Assembly: GCA_947452215.1 (NCBI GenBank) | Contig: CANGCD010000003.1 | Location: 1-46,949 of the forward strand | Direction of reading: 5' to 3' | DNA from: Cytophagaceae bacterium | GTDB lineage: Bacteria; Bacteroidota; Bacteroidia; Cytophagales; Spirosomataceae | DNA: 46,949 nt | Shown: positions 1-9,387 of the stretch, one piece after another | Numbering within the stretch: the stretch's first letter is position 1 | How the letters are laid out: every line of letters begins with the position of its first letter | Made by a program: the position numbers and the translations under genes | Notes under the pieces: generated by a model | Databases searched by the model: none | What the model saw: the letters and a program-made list of their open reading frames with translations, nothing else | Told to the model about the DNA's origin: nothing

Positions 1-1
1 G

Positions 2-478
2 TTTGAAACGGATTTGAGTGAAATTACCGAGGCCTTGAAGGTAGATTGTCAAATTGAGACTGATTTGCGCGTGCTGATTCCGGAAGAATATGTATCTAGC
101 ATTTCTGAACGATTGGGCTTATATACACGCTTGGATGAGATTGATGATGACACAAGTTTGACAGGATTTATCACAGAAATGGAAGACCGCTTTGGAAAAA
201 TGCCCTTGGAAGTCCAAGACATGATCGACTTGGTACGCTGTCGGTGGAAGGCCCAAGTATTACGTGTGGAAAAAATCACCCTGAAGAGCAATATATTGAA
301 AATGTATTTCGTTTCACAGGAGATTCCACAGGAGATTGTGCTGAAGGTTATTCAATTTGTTAATAGCAAAAGAGGACAATGTCAGCTACGCGAAAAATCA
401 GGAAAAATGATTTTGCAAGTAGATAGAATAAGTAACATCCCAGAATTAAACACTATTTTGGTGGATATTTTGGGATAG
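2..478 (+). CDS. mfd: Transcription-repair coupling factor Mfd, C-terminal end (partial)
   Basis: The reading frame is open from base 2, so the gene begins upstream of the window; the TTG start at 14 in the ORF track is an artefact of the cut. What remains is about 158 residues matching the C-terminal TRCF domain of Mfd, including a segment of the type GLYTRLDEI...DRFGKMP, typical of the end of this family. Mfd is a DNA translocase that removes RNA polymerase stalled at lesions and recruits the excision repair machinery. The helicase motifs are not in the window. The assignment rests on recognising the conserved C-terminal pattern and is fairly secure. The next gene starts 63 bases after the stop. 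Confidence 0.88.
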   Translation, partial: FETDLSEITEALKVDCQIETDLRVLIPEEYVSSISERLGLYTRLDEIDDDTSLTGFITEMEDRFGKMPLEVQDMIDLVRCRWKAQVLRVEKITLKSNILKMYFVSQEIPQEIVLKVIQFVNSKRGQCQLREKSGKMILQVDRISNIPELNTILVDILG

Positions 479-503
479 GATAGTAGGATTAAGTTGATTT
501 TTA

Positions 504-511
504 TACCTTTG
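504..511 (+). promoter_or_regulatory. Possible -7 promoter element upstream of gldJ
   Basis: TACCTTTG matches the Bacteroidota -7 consensus TAnnTTTG and lies 30 bases before the gldJ start. No TTTG box is found at the usual 17-20 nt distance; the nearest is about 31 nt upstream, so this is a weak call. Confidence 0.35.
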
Positions 512-541
512 TTTTTCAAATTCTGACGAAAGAGCATATAG

Positions 542-1807
542 ATGATTGCTAAATTATTAAATGTACTGGGCCTTTGTGCTAGCTTATTCATGTTGACTTC
601 ATGCCCAGGTGGCTTGAAAGGTGGACTTTCAAGTGGTTCAAAACCGAACAGTGTCAATATCGGAAATGTTTCTACGACTACCGGATTAGCCTACAATACT
701 AAAAACGGTTTTCAGGTAGACAAAAAATTCACAGGACAGTTGACGGGACCTAACTTGGTTTTCATTGAAGGAGGACGCTTTACGATGGGTTCTTTGGAAG
801 AGGATGTGTTAGGTTTACATGATAATATCGAGCGGACGGTGTCTGTTCAATCCTTTTACATGGATGAAACGGAAATCGCAAACGTGCATTATTTAGAATA
901 TTTGCACGCCGTCCAAACGGATTCCACACAAGATTTTTACGAGTCGGCCTTGCCTGACACCACCGTTTGGCGCAATGACTTAGCCTTTAATGATCCATAC
1001 GTGGAGCAATATTTGCGCTTCCCAGGTTTCCGTATGTATCCTGTGGTAGGTGTTTCATGGAAGCAAGCAACGGATTATTGCATCTGGAGAACTGCAGCTG
1101 TGAATAATAACTTAGCATCGGCACCTTCTTCAAAAATCAAATTACCTAAGAAAGCGGCAGCAGGAGCAGCGACAACCGCGGCGGCACCTCGGACAAACTC
1201 AAATGCGCGTTTGACAATTGAATCAGGACGCGTTTTACCATCTTACCGTCTTCCAACGGAAGCGGAATGGGAATATGCGGCGAAAGCGATGATCGGTACG
1301 CAGCAACAAGATGAAAATCAGGTAAATCAACGCATCTATCCATGGGATGGCCCATCATTACGTGAGTCGTCTGGGAAAGGTCGAGGAACGATGTTGGCTA
1401 ATTTCAAACGTGGTCGTGGTGACTATGCGGGTATCGCAGGCAAGTCGAATGATGGGGCCATAATTACCGCAGAGATTTACAAGTATGCTCCTAACGATTT
1501 TGGATTATATCAAATGGCGGGAAATGTTAATGAGTGGGTACAAGATTTGTATCGTCCATTATCTTTCCAAGACTTCAACGACTTGAATCCGGTTCGTCGG
1601 AATGATAAAGAAGATAAGGAGTCTCGTTATGATAGTAAGAACAATCAATCCTTGATTACAAATAAAGTACGTGTTTACAAAGGAGGCTCATGGGCAGATG
1701 TTGCTTATTGGTTAGCTCCAGGAACACGTCGTTACTTGGATGAAGATTCTGCAACAGCAACAATTGGATTCCGTTGTGCGATGATTTCTGCAGGTACAAA
1801 CAAATAA
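542..1807 (+). CDS. gldJ: GldJ-like gliding motility/type IX secretion lipoprotein with a sulfatase-modifying-factor fold
   Basis: The N-terminus is a lipoprotein signal with lipobox LTSC (Cys21). From about residue 70 to the end it follows the formylglycine-generating-enzyme/SUMF1 fold: IEGGRFTMGS, SFYMDETEIAN, YPVVGVSWKQA, YRLPTEAEWEYAA, MAGNVNEWVQD, KGGSW and GFRCA. In gliding Bacteroidota, GldJ is an outer-membrane lipoprotein needed for motility and for stability of the type IX secretion machinery; the fold is structural rather than catalytic. At 421 residues it is shorter than the Flavobacterium protein, which is over 500 as I recall. An Ala-rich insert (KAAAGAATTAAAP, around residue 204) interrupts the fold before the LPTEAEWEY motif. 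GldK is the main alternative, but the spacing of the VWRNDL/PYVEQYLR blocks fits GldJ better. Confidence 0.8.
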   Translation: MIAKLLNVLGLCASLFMLTSCPGGLKGGLSSGSKPNSVNIGNVSTTTGLAYNTKNGFQVDKKFTGQLTGPNLVFIEGGRFTMGSLEEDVLGLHDNIERTVSVQSFYMDETEIANVHYLEYLHAVQTDSTQDFYESALPDTTVWRNDLAFNDPYVEQYLRFPGFRMYPVVGVSWKQATDYCIWRTAAVNNNLASAPSSKIKLPKKAAAGAATTAAAPRTNSNARLTIESGRVLPSYRLPTEAEWEYAAKAMIGTQQQDENQVNQRIYPWDGPSLRESSGKGRGTMLANFKRGRGDYAGIAGKSNDGAIITAEIYKYAPNDFGLYQMAGNVNEWVQDLYRPLSFQDFNDLNPVRRNDKEDKESRYDSKNNQSLITNKVRVYKGGSWADVAYWLAPGTRRYLDEDSATATIGFRCAMISAGTNK

Positions 1808-1812
1808 AAAGC

Positions 1813-2487
1813 TTATTTCAAGGCTGCTAGTGTGAAAAAGGAGACCTCCTTGGCACCAGCGGCCTTTATTTTTTCTGCTGCGGCCAATAAAGTGGCGCCC
1901 GTGGTCAGCGTGTCATCCACAATCAGGATATGTTTATCCTTTACATCGGTAAGCACCTCAAACGAATCTTTTAAAATTTCAAATCTTCGAGTTCGATCTT
2001 GTCCAATCAAGGAATCGGTTTGGGCAAACTTGGCTAAGCCTAAAGGGAGGATTGGTAGTTCCAGCCCTTTGGCAAGTCCATTTCCAATGCATTCGGCTTG
2101 ATTATATGTCCGCTCTTGAAGCCTTTTTGCATGTAGGGGAATCGGAATGATGCAATCCACCTCTTTAAAAAAATGGGACTTTTTCAATGATTGGCCAGCC
2201 CAACGTCCTAAAAATTCGCCTAAGTCTTCCGCCCCCTTGTATTTAATCGCATGCATGAGGTGTTGTACCCGCCCACCGGAAGCGAAAATAAAAAAGGTTT
2301 GAACCTCACCATAAGCGAACAGGCCATCAAACTTCGCGCGTAACCACCAGGGAGAATTTTGCACGTAATCGACTCGAGCTAAGGAGATTCGGCAATAGGT
2401 ACAGATAAATTCTTCCGACTCAAAAAGGGGGTCTTCGCAAGCGAAACAGAGCTTTGGATAAAGCAATTGTAAAAAGGCATTAAACAT
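1813..2487 (-). CDS. comF: ComF family phosphoribosyltransferase-like protein
   Basis: This 224-residue protein has the two parts of the ComF family. An N-terminal cysteine cluster (CFAC...CTYC, residues about 15-32) probably binds zinc. The C-terminal phosphoribosyltransferase domain carries the PRPP loop IVDDTLTTGATL. ComF/GntX proteins support uptake of transforming DNA in competent bacteria, but most members outside model species have no tested role. The gene converges on gldJ with only five bases between stops, and diverges from fusA. The start at 2487 places the cysteine cluster at the usual distance from the N-terminus. Confidence 0.85.
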   Translation of the reverse strand: MFNAFLQLLYPKLCFACEDPLFESEEFICTYCRISLARVDYVQNSPWWLRAKFDGLFAYGEVQTFFIFASGGRVQHLMHAIKYKGAEDLGEFLGRWAGQSLKKSHFFKEVDCIIPIPLHAKRLQERTYNQAECIGNGLAKGLELPILPLGLAKFAQTDSLIGQDRTRRFEILKDSFEVLTDVKDKHILIVDDTLTTGATLLAAAEKIKAAGAKEVSFFTLAALK

Positions 2488-2499
2488 CTACGAAATATT

Positions 2500-2529
2500 T
2501 TTGTATTTAATTAAGTTTCAGTAATTTTG
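2500..2529 (+). promoter_or_regulatory. Promoter of fusA (Bacteroidota type)
   Basis: A TTTG box (2500-2503) and an exact TAATTTTG match to TAnnTTTG (2522-2529) are separated by 18 nt. Transcription would start near 2536, leaving a leader of about 85 nt before fusA. Confidence 0.65.
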
Positions 2530-2621
2530 CACCCCTAAACGAGTACCTAGACAAATCATTGTCCAAGTATTTGATTATTAACAAACGGATTAAAAAATCA
2601 TTTCATAATTAACCTTTTAAA

Positions 2622-4715
2622 ATGGCACGCGATTTAAAATTCACTAGAAACATCGGTATTGCTGCGCACATTGATGCGGGTAAAACCACGACCACGGAAC
2701 GTATCCTGTATTATGCAGGGGTTTCCCACAAAATCGGTGAGGTACACGATGGTGCGGCAACAATGGACTGGATGGAGCAAGAGCAGGAACGTGGTATCAC
2801 GATTACTTCTGCAGCGACAACAGTAGGTTGGAAATACCGCGATCAAGATTACCACATCAACATTATTGATACTCCAGGTCACGTTGACTTTACAGTAGAA
2901 GTAAACCGTTCATTACGTGTATTAGATGGTCTAGTATTTTTATTCTCTGCCGTTGACGGTGTGGAGCCACAATCAGAAACAAACTGGCGTTTGGCGAATA
3001 ACTACAACGTAGCTCGTATTGGTTTCGTTAACAAAATGGACCGTTCAGGTGCTGATTTCTTAAACGTGTGTAAGCAAGTGAAAGAAATGTTGGGTAGCTA
3101 CGCGGTGCCTTTGCAATTGCCTATCGGAGCTGAAGAAGGATTCGAAGGGGTAGTTGACTTGGTTAACTTCCGTGGTATCAAATGGAATGAGGCAGATAAG
3201 GGAATGACATTCACTGAGGTACCTATCCCAGATGATATGTTGGAAGAGGCTACTGAATACCGTGAGAAATTATTAGAAGCGGTAGCTGAGTTTGATGAGA
3301 CGTTGATGGAGAAATATTTCGAAGATCCAGCATCTATCTCAGAAGATGAAATTTTAGCTGCATTACGTGCTGCTACGATTTCAATGAAAATCGTTCCAAT
3401 GCTTTGTGGATCATCTTTCAAAAACAAAGGTGTTCAAACGATGTTGGATTACGTAATGGCTATCTTGCCATCTCCAATGGACAAAGAAGGCGTAAAAGGA
3501 ACTCACCCAGATACGGGCGAAGAGATTTTGCGTAAGCCAAGTGAGTCAGAGCCATTTGCTGCTTTGGCATTTAAAATTGCAACAGATCCTTACGTTGGTC
3601 GTTTATGTTTCATCCGTGCGTATTCAGGTGGATTGGATTCAGGTTCTTATGTATTGAACAACCGTTCAGGAAATAAGGAGCGTATCTCTCGTATCTTCCA
3701 AATGCACGCGAACAAACAAAACTCAATCGATCGTTTAGGTGCAGGTGATATCGGTGCGGTAGTAGGTTTCAAAGACATCAAAACGGGTGATACCCTTTCT
3801 GATGAGAAACACCCAATCGTATTGGAAGCAATGGACTTCCCAGAGCCAGTTATCGGATACGCAATCGAGCCTAAGAAAACGGCTGATGCAGATAACTTCT
3901 CGAAAGCGATCACGAAGTTAATCGAAGAAGATCCAACGTTACAAGTTGAATCAAACGAAGAGACTGGTCAAACGATCATCAAAGGTATGGGTGAGCTTCA
4001 CTTGGAGATCATCATCGACCGTATGCGTCGTGAGTTCAAAGTAGAAGTTAACCAAGGTGCTCCTCAAGTAGCGTATAAAGAGTCATTAACGAAGACAACA
4101 GAACACCGTGAGGTTTACAAGAAACAATCAGGTGGTCGTGGTAAGTTTGCTGATATCGTATTTGAAATCGGACCAAGAGAAGATGACAAACCAGGTTTAG
4201 AATTCGTTAACAATATCGTGGGTGGTGTGATTCCACGTGAATTTATCCCAGCGGTTCAAAAAGGTTTCGAAGAAGCAATGAAAACAGGTGCTTTGGCTGG
4301 ATACCCAATGGATTCCATGAAAGTTCGTTTATTCCACGGTTCATACCATGATGTCGATTCAGATTCATTATCATTTGAATTAGCAGCTCGTATGGGTTAC
4401 AAAGAATCAGCAAAACAAGCAGGTGCTAAGTTGATGGAGCCTATCATGGCTGTTGACGTAGTTACACCAGACGAATATACTGGACCTATCACAGGTGACT
4501 TAAACCGTCGTCGTGGTATCATGAAAGGTATGGATTCTCGTCAAGGAGCTGTTATTTTGAAGGCTGATGTGCCTCTTTCTGAATTATTCGGTTACGTAAC
4601 AGATTTACGTACGATGTCTTCAGGACGTGCAACAGCATCGTTAACATTCTCTCATTACGAATTCGTTCCGCAAAACATTGCTGACGAAGTAGTTAAGAAA
4701 GCAAAAGGATTGTAA
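2622..4715 (+). CDS. fusA: Translation elongation factor G
   Basis: The 697-residue protein is a full-length EF-G, the GTPase that translocates tRNA and mRNA through the ribosome. The G domain shows P-loop AHIDAGKT (about residue 16), switch region [16 protein letters not shown] and NKMD. Later domains include GMGELHLEI and the C-terminal [14 protein letters not shown]. Codon choice is strongly biased (CGT, AAC, TTC, GAA), as expected for a highly expressed gene. It has its own promoter and an immediate intrinsic terminator, so it is monocistronic here rather than embedded in a str operon with rpsL and rpsG. The sequence looks like a canonical EF-G, but a paralogous second EF-G cannot be excluded without the rest of the genome. 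Confidence 0.95.
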   Translation: MARDLKFTRNIGIAAHIDAGKTTTTERILYYAGVSHKIGEVHDGAATMDWMEQEQERGITITSAATTVGWKYRDQDYHINIIDTPGHVDFTVEVNRSLRVLDGLVFLFSAVDGVEPQSETNWRLANNYNVARIGFVNKMDRSGADFLNVCKQVKEMLGSYAVPLQLPIGAEEGFEGVVDLVNFRGIKWNEADKGMTFTEVPIPDDMLEEATEYREKLLEAVAEFDETLMEKYFEDPASISEDEILAALRAATISMKIVPMLCGSSFKNKGVQTMLDYVMAILPSPMDKEGVKGTHPDTGEEILRKPSESEPFAALAFKIATDPYVGRLCFIRAYSGGLDSGSYVLNNRSGNKERISRIFQMHANKQNSIDRLGAGDIGAVVGFKDIKTGDTLSDEKHPIVLEAMDFPEPVIGYAIEPKKTADADNFSKAITKLIEEDPTLQVESNEETGQTIIKGMGELHLEIIIDRMRREFKVEVNQGAPQVAYKESLTKTTEHREVYKKQSGGRGKFADIVFEIGPREDDKPGLEFVNNIVGGVIPREFIPAVQKGFEEAMKTGALAGYPMDSMKVRLFHGSYHDVDSDSLSFELAARMGYKESAKQAGAKLMEPIMAVDVVTPDEYTGPITGDLNRRRGIMKGMDSRQGAVILKADVPLSELFGYVTDLRTMSSGRATASLTFSHYEFVPQNIADEVVKKAKGL

Positions 4716-4732
4716 GATTCTTTTAAAATAGT

Positions 4733-4766
4733 AAAAGCCCGAACTTCACAGTTCGGGCTTTTTTTT
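4733..4766 (+). terminator. Rho-independent terminator of fusA
   Basis: A perfect 12-bp stem (AAAAGCCCGAAC / GTTCGGGCTTTT) encloses a six-base loop TTCACA and runs into a T tract. It starts 18 bases after the fusA stop. The A tract on the other side means it could also work for transcripts from the minus strand. Confidence 0.92.
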
Positions 4767-4789
4767 GGCCTTGGAATGAATGGTGGGTA

Positions 4790-4822
4790 AACGCTGCCGG
4801 GGTCTGCGACCCCGGCAGCGTT
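4790..4822. repeat. GC-rich perfect palindrome, 15-bp arms
   Basis: AACGCTGCCGGGGTC and its exact complement GACCCCGGCAGCGTT flank a three-base loop TGC. The pairing continues outward by a few bases (GGTA/TACC) if one A is bulged. There is no T tract on either side, so it is not a standard terminator, and it is far more GC-rich than its surroundings. It lies between the fusA terminator and the end of the acyltransferase gene and resembles a REP-like dispersed element. Confidence 0.85.
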
Positions 4823-4876
4823 ACCGCTCAAAGCTACTAAAATCCAGTTGCAAAACGTCCAAGAAAACTGATAATC

Positions 4877-5911
4877 TTAAGCCACAAAATAGCGCTTAAA
4901 CGCCTGAATCGGCAATTCAATCAAACGATAAGATAAGTAAGCTGTTAAACCGAGTACTCCCATCGGAACCAAATTAAATGGCAACTCCGGTACCACAACG
5001 CCCATGCGAGCCATCAATTGGAAAAACAAATCCGGCACCACCATGTGATATAAATAAAGACCATAAGACATTTGGCCTATCAAACGCAAAGGTTTAACTG
5101 ACAAGGCACGTGACAAATTTCCCGACTGCATCGCAAAAAACAACAAAGCCACCGAGACCAAAGACGTAAACGTTCTAAAGAACAACTGCTTGACCAGGTC
5201 GGCATCCGTATGTTTCAAACACAACATGAGAAAGCAAAATCCCACCGGGATAATCAATCGTTTGATCCACAGACGCATTTCAGAAACATGACCCGCGCGC
5301 AAATAATGGGCTAATAAAGCTCCCCAGGCAAAGGTATCTACACAAGAAAACATACTTACTCCTAGTCCCCCGTAAACATGCACGGAAAAATAGCGGTATA
5401 CTACTCCAAACAAGACCGTAAACCACAAAAAATAAGCACGAAAACGCGTCGCCAAAAGCAACATGCAAAGCGGCCAAAGCAAATAAAACTGCTCCTCTAC
5501 CGACAGTGACCAATAAGGGGATAAAGCATCTGCCCAATTGCCATGTAATTCAATCCAATAGTTCACTAAATAGCTCCAATAATAGCCCGGATGTTCATAA
5601 AAATCGGTATTCAACACAATCGCAAAGCGCTTAAGCACGAGCAAGGCAATCATAACCAAAAAATAAATGGGAAAAATCCGCAGCGCCCTTCGTACCACAA
5701 AATTCTTGAAAGACCTCGCAAAGGTCCCTAAGGTCTGCTGTTCCATCAAAATATTGGAAATCAAATAGCCACTCAACACGAAAAACAACGTCACCCCAAT
5801 CGGACCATTCGGCATTACATTAATCCCCTGGCCTTCCGGAAACCAATGATAAACCAAAACCAACAAAATCGCCAGGGCACGAACACCGTCCAGCGCAGGA
5901 ATGTATTTCAT
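4877..5911 (-). CDS. Acyltransferase 3 family membrane protein
   Basis: This 344-residue integral membrane protein starts with IPALDGVRALAILLVLVYHW, which carries the conserved His of acyltransferase-3 proteins. It continues with FFVLSGYLIS, an RRALRIFPIYF segment and YWSLSVEEQFYLLWP, followed by repeated hydrophobic segments to the C-terminus, about ten membrane spans in all. Family members (OafA/NodX/WecH-like) transfer acetyl or other acyl groups to sugars of lipopolysaccharide, exopolysaccharide or peptidoglycan. The substrate cannot be read from the sequence. No glycan genes are adjacent and it appears to be a single-gene unit. It is divergent from the ABC ATPase gene, with 128 bases between them. 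Confidence 0.9.
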   Translation of the reverse strand: MKYIPALDGVRALAILLVLVYHWFPEGQGINVMPNGPIGVTLFFVLSGYLISNILMEQQTLGTFARSFKNFVVRRALRIFPIYFLVMIALLVLKRFAIVLNTDFYEHPGYYWSYLVNYWIELHGNWADALSPYWSLSVEEQFYLLWPLCMLLLATRFRAYFLWFTVLFGVVYRYFSVHVYGGLGVSMFSCVDTFAWGALLAHYLRAGHVSEMRLWIKRLIIPVGFCFLMLCLKHTDADLVKQLFFRTFTSLVSVALLFFAMQSGNLSRALSVKPLRLIGQMSYGLYLYHMVVPDLFFQLMARMGVVVPELPFNLVPMGVLGLTAYLSYRLIELPIQAFKRYFVA

Positions 5912-6039
5912 ATCAACAAAACTAATTAAAACCTCTTATCCTTCCTACAACCGTTTCATCCCCACAAAATATCTTTCGTCGAAAAGTTCCCACTTTATCA
6001 GCGGAAGCATGTATTTTTGATTCGAATTTTTCTGATACC

Positions 6040-6750
6040 ATGACAAAAATTATAGAGACCAACCATATTTCCAAACGCTACGTAATGGGAGAAGAGATTA
6101 TTGACGCACTCAAAGACGTCACAATCTCCGTAAACAAAGGTGAATACGTGGCTTTCATGGGACCATCCGGATCAGGAAAATCAACGCTCATGAACATCGT
6201 CGGCTGCTTAGATACACCTAGCACCGGTTCCTATATCTTAAACGGCCAAGACGTTTCGACCATGTCGGAAAATGAATTAGCCGCCGTTCGAAACAAAGAA
6301 ATTGGTTTCGTTTTTCAAACATTTAACCTACTCCCACGTCAATCAGCCCTAGAAAACGTAGCACTTCCGCTAATCTATGCGGGATATTCCAAAGCTGAAC
6401 GTACTAGAATTGCCATGGAAACGCTTAAAGGTGTCGGCTTAGATAATCGGGCACTCCACAAACCAAACGAGCTCTCAGGTGGACAAAGACAGCGTGTCGC
6501 TGTCGCGCGCGCCTTGGTAAACGACCCGTCTATTTTATTGGCCGATGAACCCACGGGAAACTTAGATACAAAAACGTCCTACGAAATCATGGACCTGTTC
6601 GATCAATTACATAAAAAAGGCAATACCATCGTCATGGTTACCCACGAAGACGATATTGCCCAATATGCTCACCGAATCATTCGTTTGCGTGATGGAATCG
6701 TAGAATCAGATACGATCAACAAAAACGTCCGTAAGGTCGAAAAAATCTAA
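6040..6750 (+). CDS. ABC transporter ATP-binding protein, MacB/LolD type
   Basis: The 236-residue ATPase shows Walker [10 protein letters not shown] (about residue 41), Q-loop [10 protein letters not shown], signature [15 protein letters not shown], Walker [13 protein letters not shown] and H-loop MVTHEDD. The TGNLDTKTS extension is typical of the MacB/LolD/FtsE class, which drives mechanotransmission or lipoprotein and drug export rather than import. No permease gene is adjacent, so its partner must be elsewhere. Its stop overlaps that of the convergent oxidoreductase gene. A TATTTTTG at 6012 could be a -7 element, but I see no matching -33 box. Confidence 0.92.
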   Translation: MTKIIETNHISKRYVMGEEIIDALKDVTISVNKGEYVAFMGPSGSGKSTLMNIVGCLDTPSTGSYILNGQDVSTMSENELAAVRNKEIGFVFQTFNLLPRQSALENVALPLIYAGYSKAERTRIAMETLKGVGLDNRALHKPNELSGGQRQRVAVARALVNDPSILLADEPTGNLDTKTSYEIMDLFDQLHKKGNTIVMVTHEDDIAQYAHRIIRLRDGIVESDTINKNVRKVEKI

Positions 6751-8123
6751 ACCTTTACTCGGTCGGTTCCGTACGGTGCACGCTGCGTGCGGCGTAACCA
6801 ACTATTCGCCTCTGCATTATTCACGAAATGTTCTTTCGTTGGATCCCATTGTAATTGACCCGGCACCTTCATGGCGATATGTGTTATCAAACAAACCGTG
6901 CACGCCCGGTGACCCATTTCAATCGGCGAAATCGGTTCTTTTCGTGATTCAATACAATCCAACCAGTTTCCATGCTGGTCATCCGAGTGATACAAATGCA
7001 ATTCGTTCGCCCCAATCACCGATTCTAAAATCTTCGGATCCGAAGCATCCAATGCCTTCGAGCGCACCTTAGACGTTGGATCACTGGAGGTAGCCGCATA
7101 ATCTCCGCGCGAAACAAATATCCAACCTTCTGAACCTTCGTAGCGAATTCCATTGGGGAACCCACCCGACGTGTACATCGTGATGCCATTCGCGTATTCC
7201 GCCTTAGCCATAAAATCACCATGAACATTCCATAAACCAGATTTTGGAAATTCAGCCACAGCTTCTACCGAAATGGGACCCGTGTATTCCGTATCCATTC
7301 CCCAGGCTGCAGAATCATAATGGTGCTGCCCCCAACCCGTAATCATCCCCGCACCAAATTGCTCCATGCGTAACCAACCTGGTCGATCATACCCTTTTTG
7401 CGGATGCACCGCTATTTCGGTATAAGGCATATTCGGCGTAGAACCCAACCACATATCGTAATTAAATCCTTTCGGGATAGGCATCGCAGGAGCTGGGGGG
7501 CCTGAAGGATCTCCGGGTAAACCAACCTTCACCGTATGCAATTTTCCAATTCGACCATTGCGAACCAATTCAGCCGCAATGCGAAATTGAGAAGTAGAAC
7601 GCTGCTGCGTTCCCACCTGCAAAATTCTGCCGGTCTTCTTAATGACTTCGGCCAATTGGCGCCCCTCGTGAATCGTTAAGGAAGTAGGCTTCTGTAAATA
7701 TATATCCTTCCCAGCCAATGCCGCTTCCATCGCTGGCTGTGCATGCCAAAAGTCGGGCGTACTAATCATCACAGCATCAATGTCTTTGTTCAATAACATC
7801 TCCCGATAATCATCGTACATTTTTACATCGATGTAATTCGATTGCCCTGTTTTTTTTGTGTAGTATTCCTCCACCAATTGCTTGGTTTCTTCCGTCCGGT
7901 GGCGGTCCAAATCACAAACCGCCATGATGCGCGCTTGATCAAATTTCCATGTTCCGGGCAAATCGTGCGTGCGGGCAATCCGACCGCAACCGATTTGGCC
8001 AATATTAATTTTGTTGCTTGGCGCATTTTTTCCCCCAAGTACATGAGCCGGAACAATCGTAGGAAAACCTAAGGTCCCCACCGCTCCGATCGCTAAGTTG
8101 TTAATGAAGTTTCTCCGTTTCAT
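6747..8123 (-). CDS. Tat-exported Gfo/Idh/MocA family oxidoreductase
   Basis: I start the gene at MKRRNFINN (8123) rather than the ORF-track start at 8189, because this gives a Tat signal with the RR motif and an ATGA overlap with the upstream gene. The 458-residue protein then has the NAD(P)-binding Rossmann start [13 protein letters not shown], the family motif [12 protein letters not shown] (the EKP/QKP lysine region) and a C-terminal GFO/IDH/MocA beta-sheet domain. Such Tat-exported members in Bacteroidota are usually linked to sugar or cyclitol oxidation, and several are annotated as glycosidase-like proteins that act through NAD. The substrate is unknown. It forms a two-gene unit with the next oxidoreductase. 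Confidence 0.88.
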   Translation of the reverse strand: MKRRNFINNLAIGAVGTLGFPTIVPAHVLGGKNAPSNKINIGQIGCGRIARTHDLPGTWKFDQARIMAVCDLDRHRTEETKQLVEEYYTKKTGQSNYIDVKMYDDYREMLLNKDIDAVMISTPDFWHAQPAMEAALAGKDIYLQKPTSLTIHEGRQLAEVIKKTGRILQVGTQQRSTSQFRIAAELVRNGRIGKLHTVKVGLPGDPSGPPAPAMPIPKGFNYDMWLGSTPNMPYTEIAVHPQKGYDRPGWLRMEQFGAGMITGWGQHHYDSAAWGMDTEYTGPISVEAVAEFPKSGLWNVHGDFMAKAEYANGITMYTSGGFPNGIRYEGSEGWIFVSRGDYAATSSDPTSKVRSKALDASDPKILESVIGANELHLYHSDDQHGNWLDCIESRKEPISPIEMGHRACTVCLITHIAMKVPGQLQWDPTKEHFVNNAEANSWLRRTQRAPYGTDRVKV

Positions 8124-9268
8124 GCTTTGATGGATATGTTGGTGGCGTTTTTCTGAGCAATTAAGGCAAGTTCTGTTGATAAGAAACAATGCGCCTGTGT
8201 CATGGCCGTTTCGGTACGATTTAAGACATCGTCAACTAACAATTCTCCATGCGGCAAGTTAACATCCTTGCAATCGATATACAGCGTTTCCTTGTTATTT
8301 ACGATGTATAAATGACTTCCCGTCCCATGCGGCGAGGCAATATCCGTATTCTTGCGAACCTCAATATATCCATCCGTTCCTAAGATGGTCAAGCGACCGT
8401 CTCCCCAGGTGTTCAAACCATCAGGAGTAAACCAATCCACTCGAATATATCCGGAACCCTTGTTGCTACGCAGCATCAAATCCCCAAAATCTTGAAATTT
8501 CGGATATTGTGGATGGTGATGATTCGCGATTTGCGATGCAACAACCTCTCCCTGCGTTGAGCCCGTAAAATGCAAAAATTGATCGACCTGATGAGAGGCG
8601 ATATCGGTGATAATCCCACCGTAATACTTCGTGTCAAAAAACCAATCCGGACGAGAATTCACACTCATGCGGTGCGGGCCTGTACCCAAAGTCTGCATGA
8701 CCTTTCCAATCTTTCCTTGAGCGACCAATTGGCTTGCCAACTCCGTTGCTTTATTCTCGAAACGCTCACTGAATGAAATCGAATAAATACGTTTTGTTTC
8801 CTTTTGAACCTTGCGAACCTCAGCCAATTGCTCCAAACTAATAATTCCAGGTTTATCCACCATATAGTCTTTCCCATGTTGCATGACACGAATTCCTAAA
8901 GGCGCGCGCTCATGCGGCGTAATAGAACTCAAAACCAATTTAATGCTTGGGTCTTCCAGTACTTCCGCTTCACTTTTAACAAGCTTAGCTTGCGGGTATC
9001 TTTTGGCAAAATCTTTAATTAGATCCGGCTCTTTGGCATAATAGGAAACAAATTCCCCGCCACCACGAATGATTGAATTCGCCATGGAATAGATATGACC
9101 ATGGTTAATACCAACAACCCCAAATCGCAAGCGAGGTGCAATCATTTTTTCCGGTTCAGCTTTAACAAAAGAGGATGTAACGTCTTTCACAGAAGGCATA
9201 AAAGCCAAACCGCTTAATAAACTCGCGTCGTGAAGGAACTTCCGACGGTTCGAAGTATTCGATTTCAT
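8120..9268 (-). CDS. Second Tat-exported Gfo/Idh/MocA family oxidoreductase
   Basis: The 382-residue protein opens with a twin-arginine motif (NRRKFLHDASL) and a hydrophobic stretch, then the Rossmann entry LRFGVVGINHGHIY and the family lysine region MVDKPGIISLEQL. The middle contains GGIITDIASHQVDQFL, matching the catalytic-region DxxxHxxD-like pattern of this superfamily. It is the first gene of a two-gene unit, and its stop overlaps the start of the downstream paralogue by four bases (ATGA), so the two are probably translationally coupled. Both signals predict export as folded, cofactor-loaded enzymes. The two proteins are not close copies, so they probably act on different substrates or steps. 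No sugar permease or glycoside hydrolase lies beside them. Confidence 0.85.
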   Translation of the reverse strand: MKSNTSNRRKFLHDASLLSGLAFMPSVKDVTSSFVKAEPEKMIAPRLRFGVVGINHGHIYSMANSIIRGGGEFVSYYAKEPDLIKDFAKRYPQAKLVKSEAEVLEDPSIKLVLSSITPHERAPLGIRVMQHGKDYMVDKPGIISLEQLAEVRKVQKETKRIYSISFSERFENKATELASQLVAQGKIGKVMQTLGTGPHRMSVNSRPDWFFDTKYYGGIITDIASHQVDQFLHFTGSTQGEVVASQIANHHHPQYPKFQDFGDLMLRSNKGSGYIRVDWFTPDGLNTWGDGRLTILGTDGYIEVRKNTDIASPHGTGSHLYIVNNKETLYIDCKDVNLPHGELLVDDVLNRTETAMTQAHCFLSTELALIAQKNATNISIKA

Positions 9269-9333
9269 GTATGAATAGGTTTAAACTATTCCTAAAAGTA
9301 AAAAAAAATGCGTGCCTACTGAATATTAACCAC

Positions 9334-9363
9334 AAAAAAAGCTGCCCATTTCTGAACAGCTTT
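9334..9363 (-). terminator. Rho-independent terminator of rplS
   Basis: Read on the minus strand, AAAGCTG and CAGCTTT form a stem, extended inward by two G-U pairs and one C-G pair, followed by a run of T. It begins 24 bases after the rplS stop. Confidence 0.82.
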
Positions 9364-9387
9364 CTTTTATATAAAAAAATCTCAAAC

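Noticed and set aside
5917-5924. TAGTTTTG on the minus strand as promoter of the acyltransferase gene
   Set aside because: It would start transcription at or inside the start codon, and no -33 box fits.
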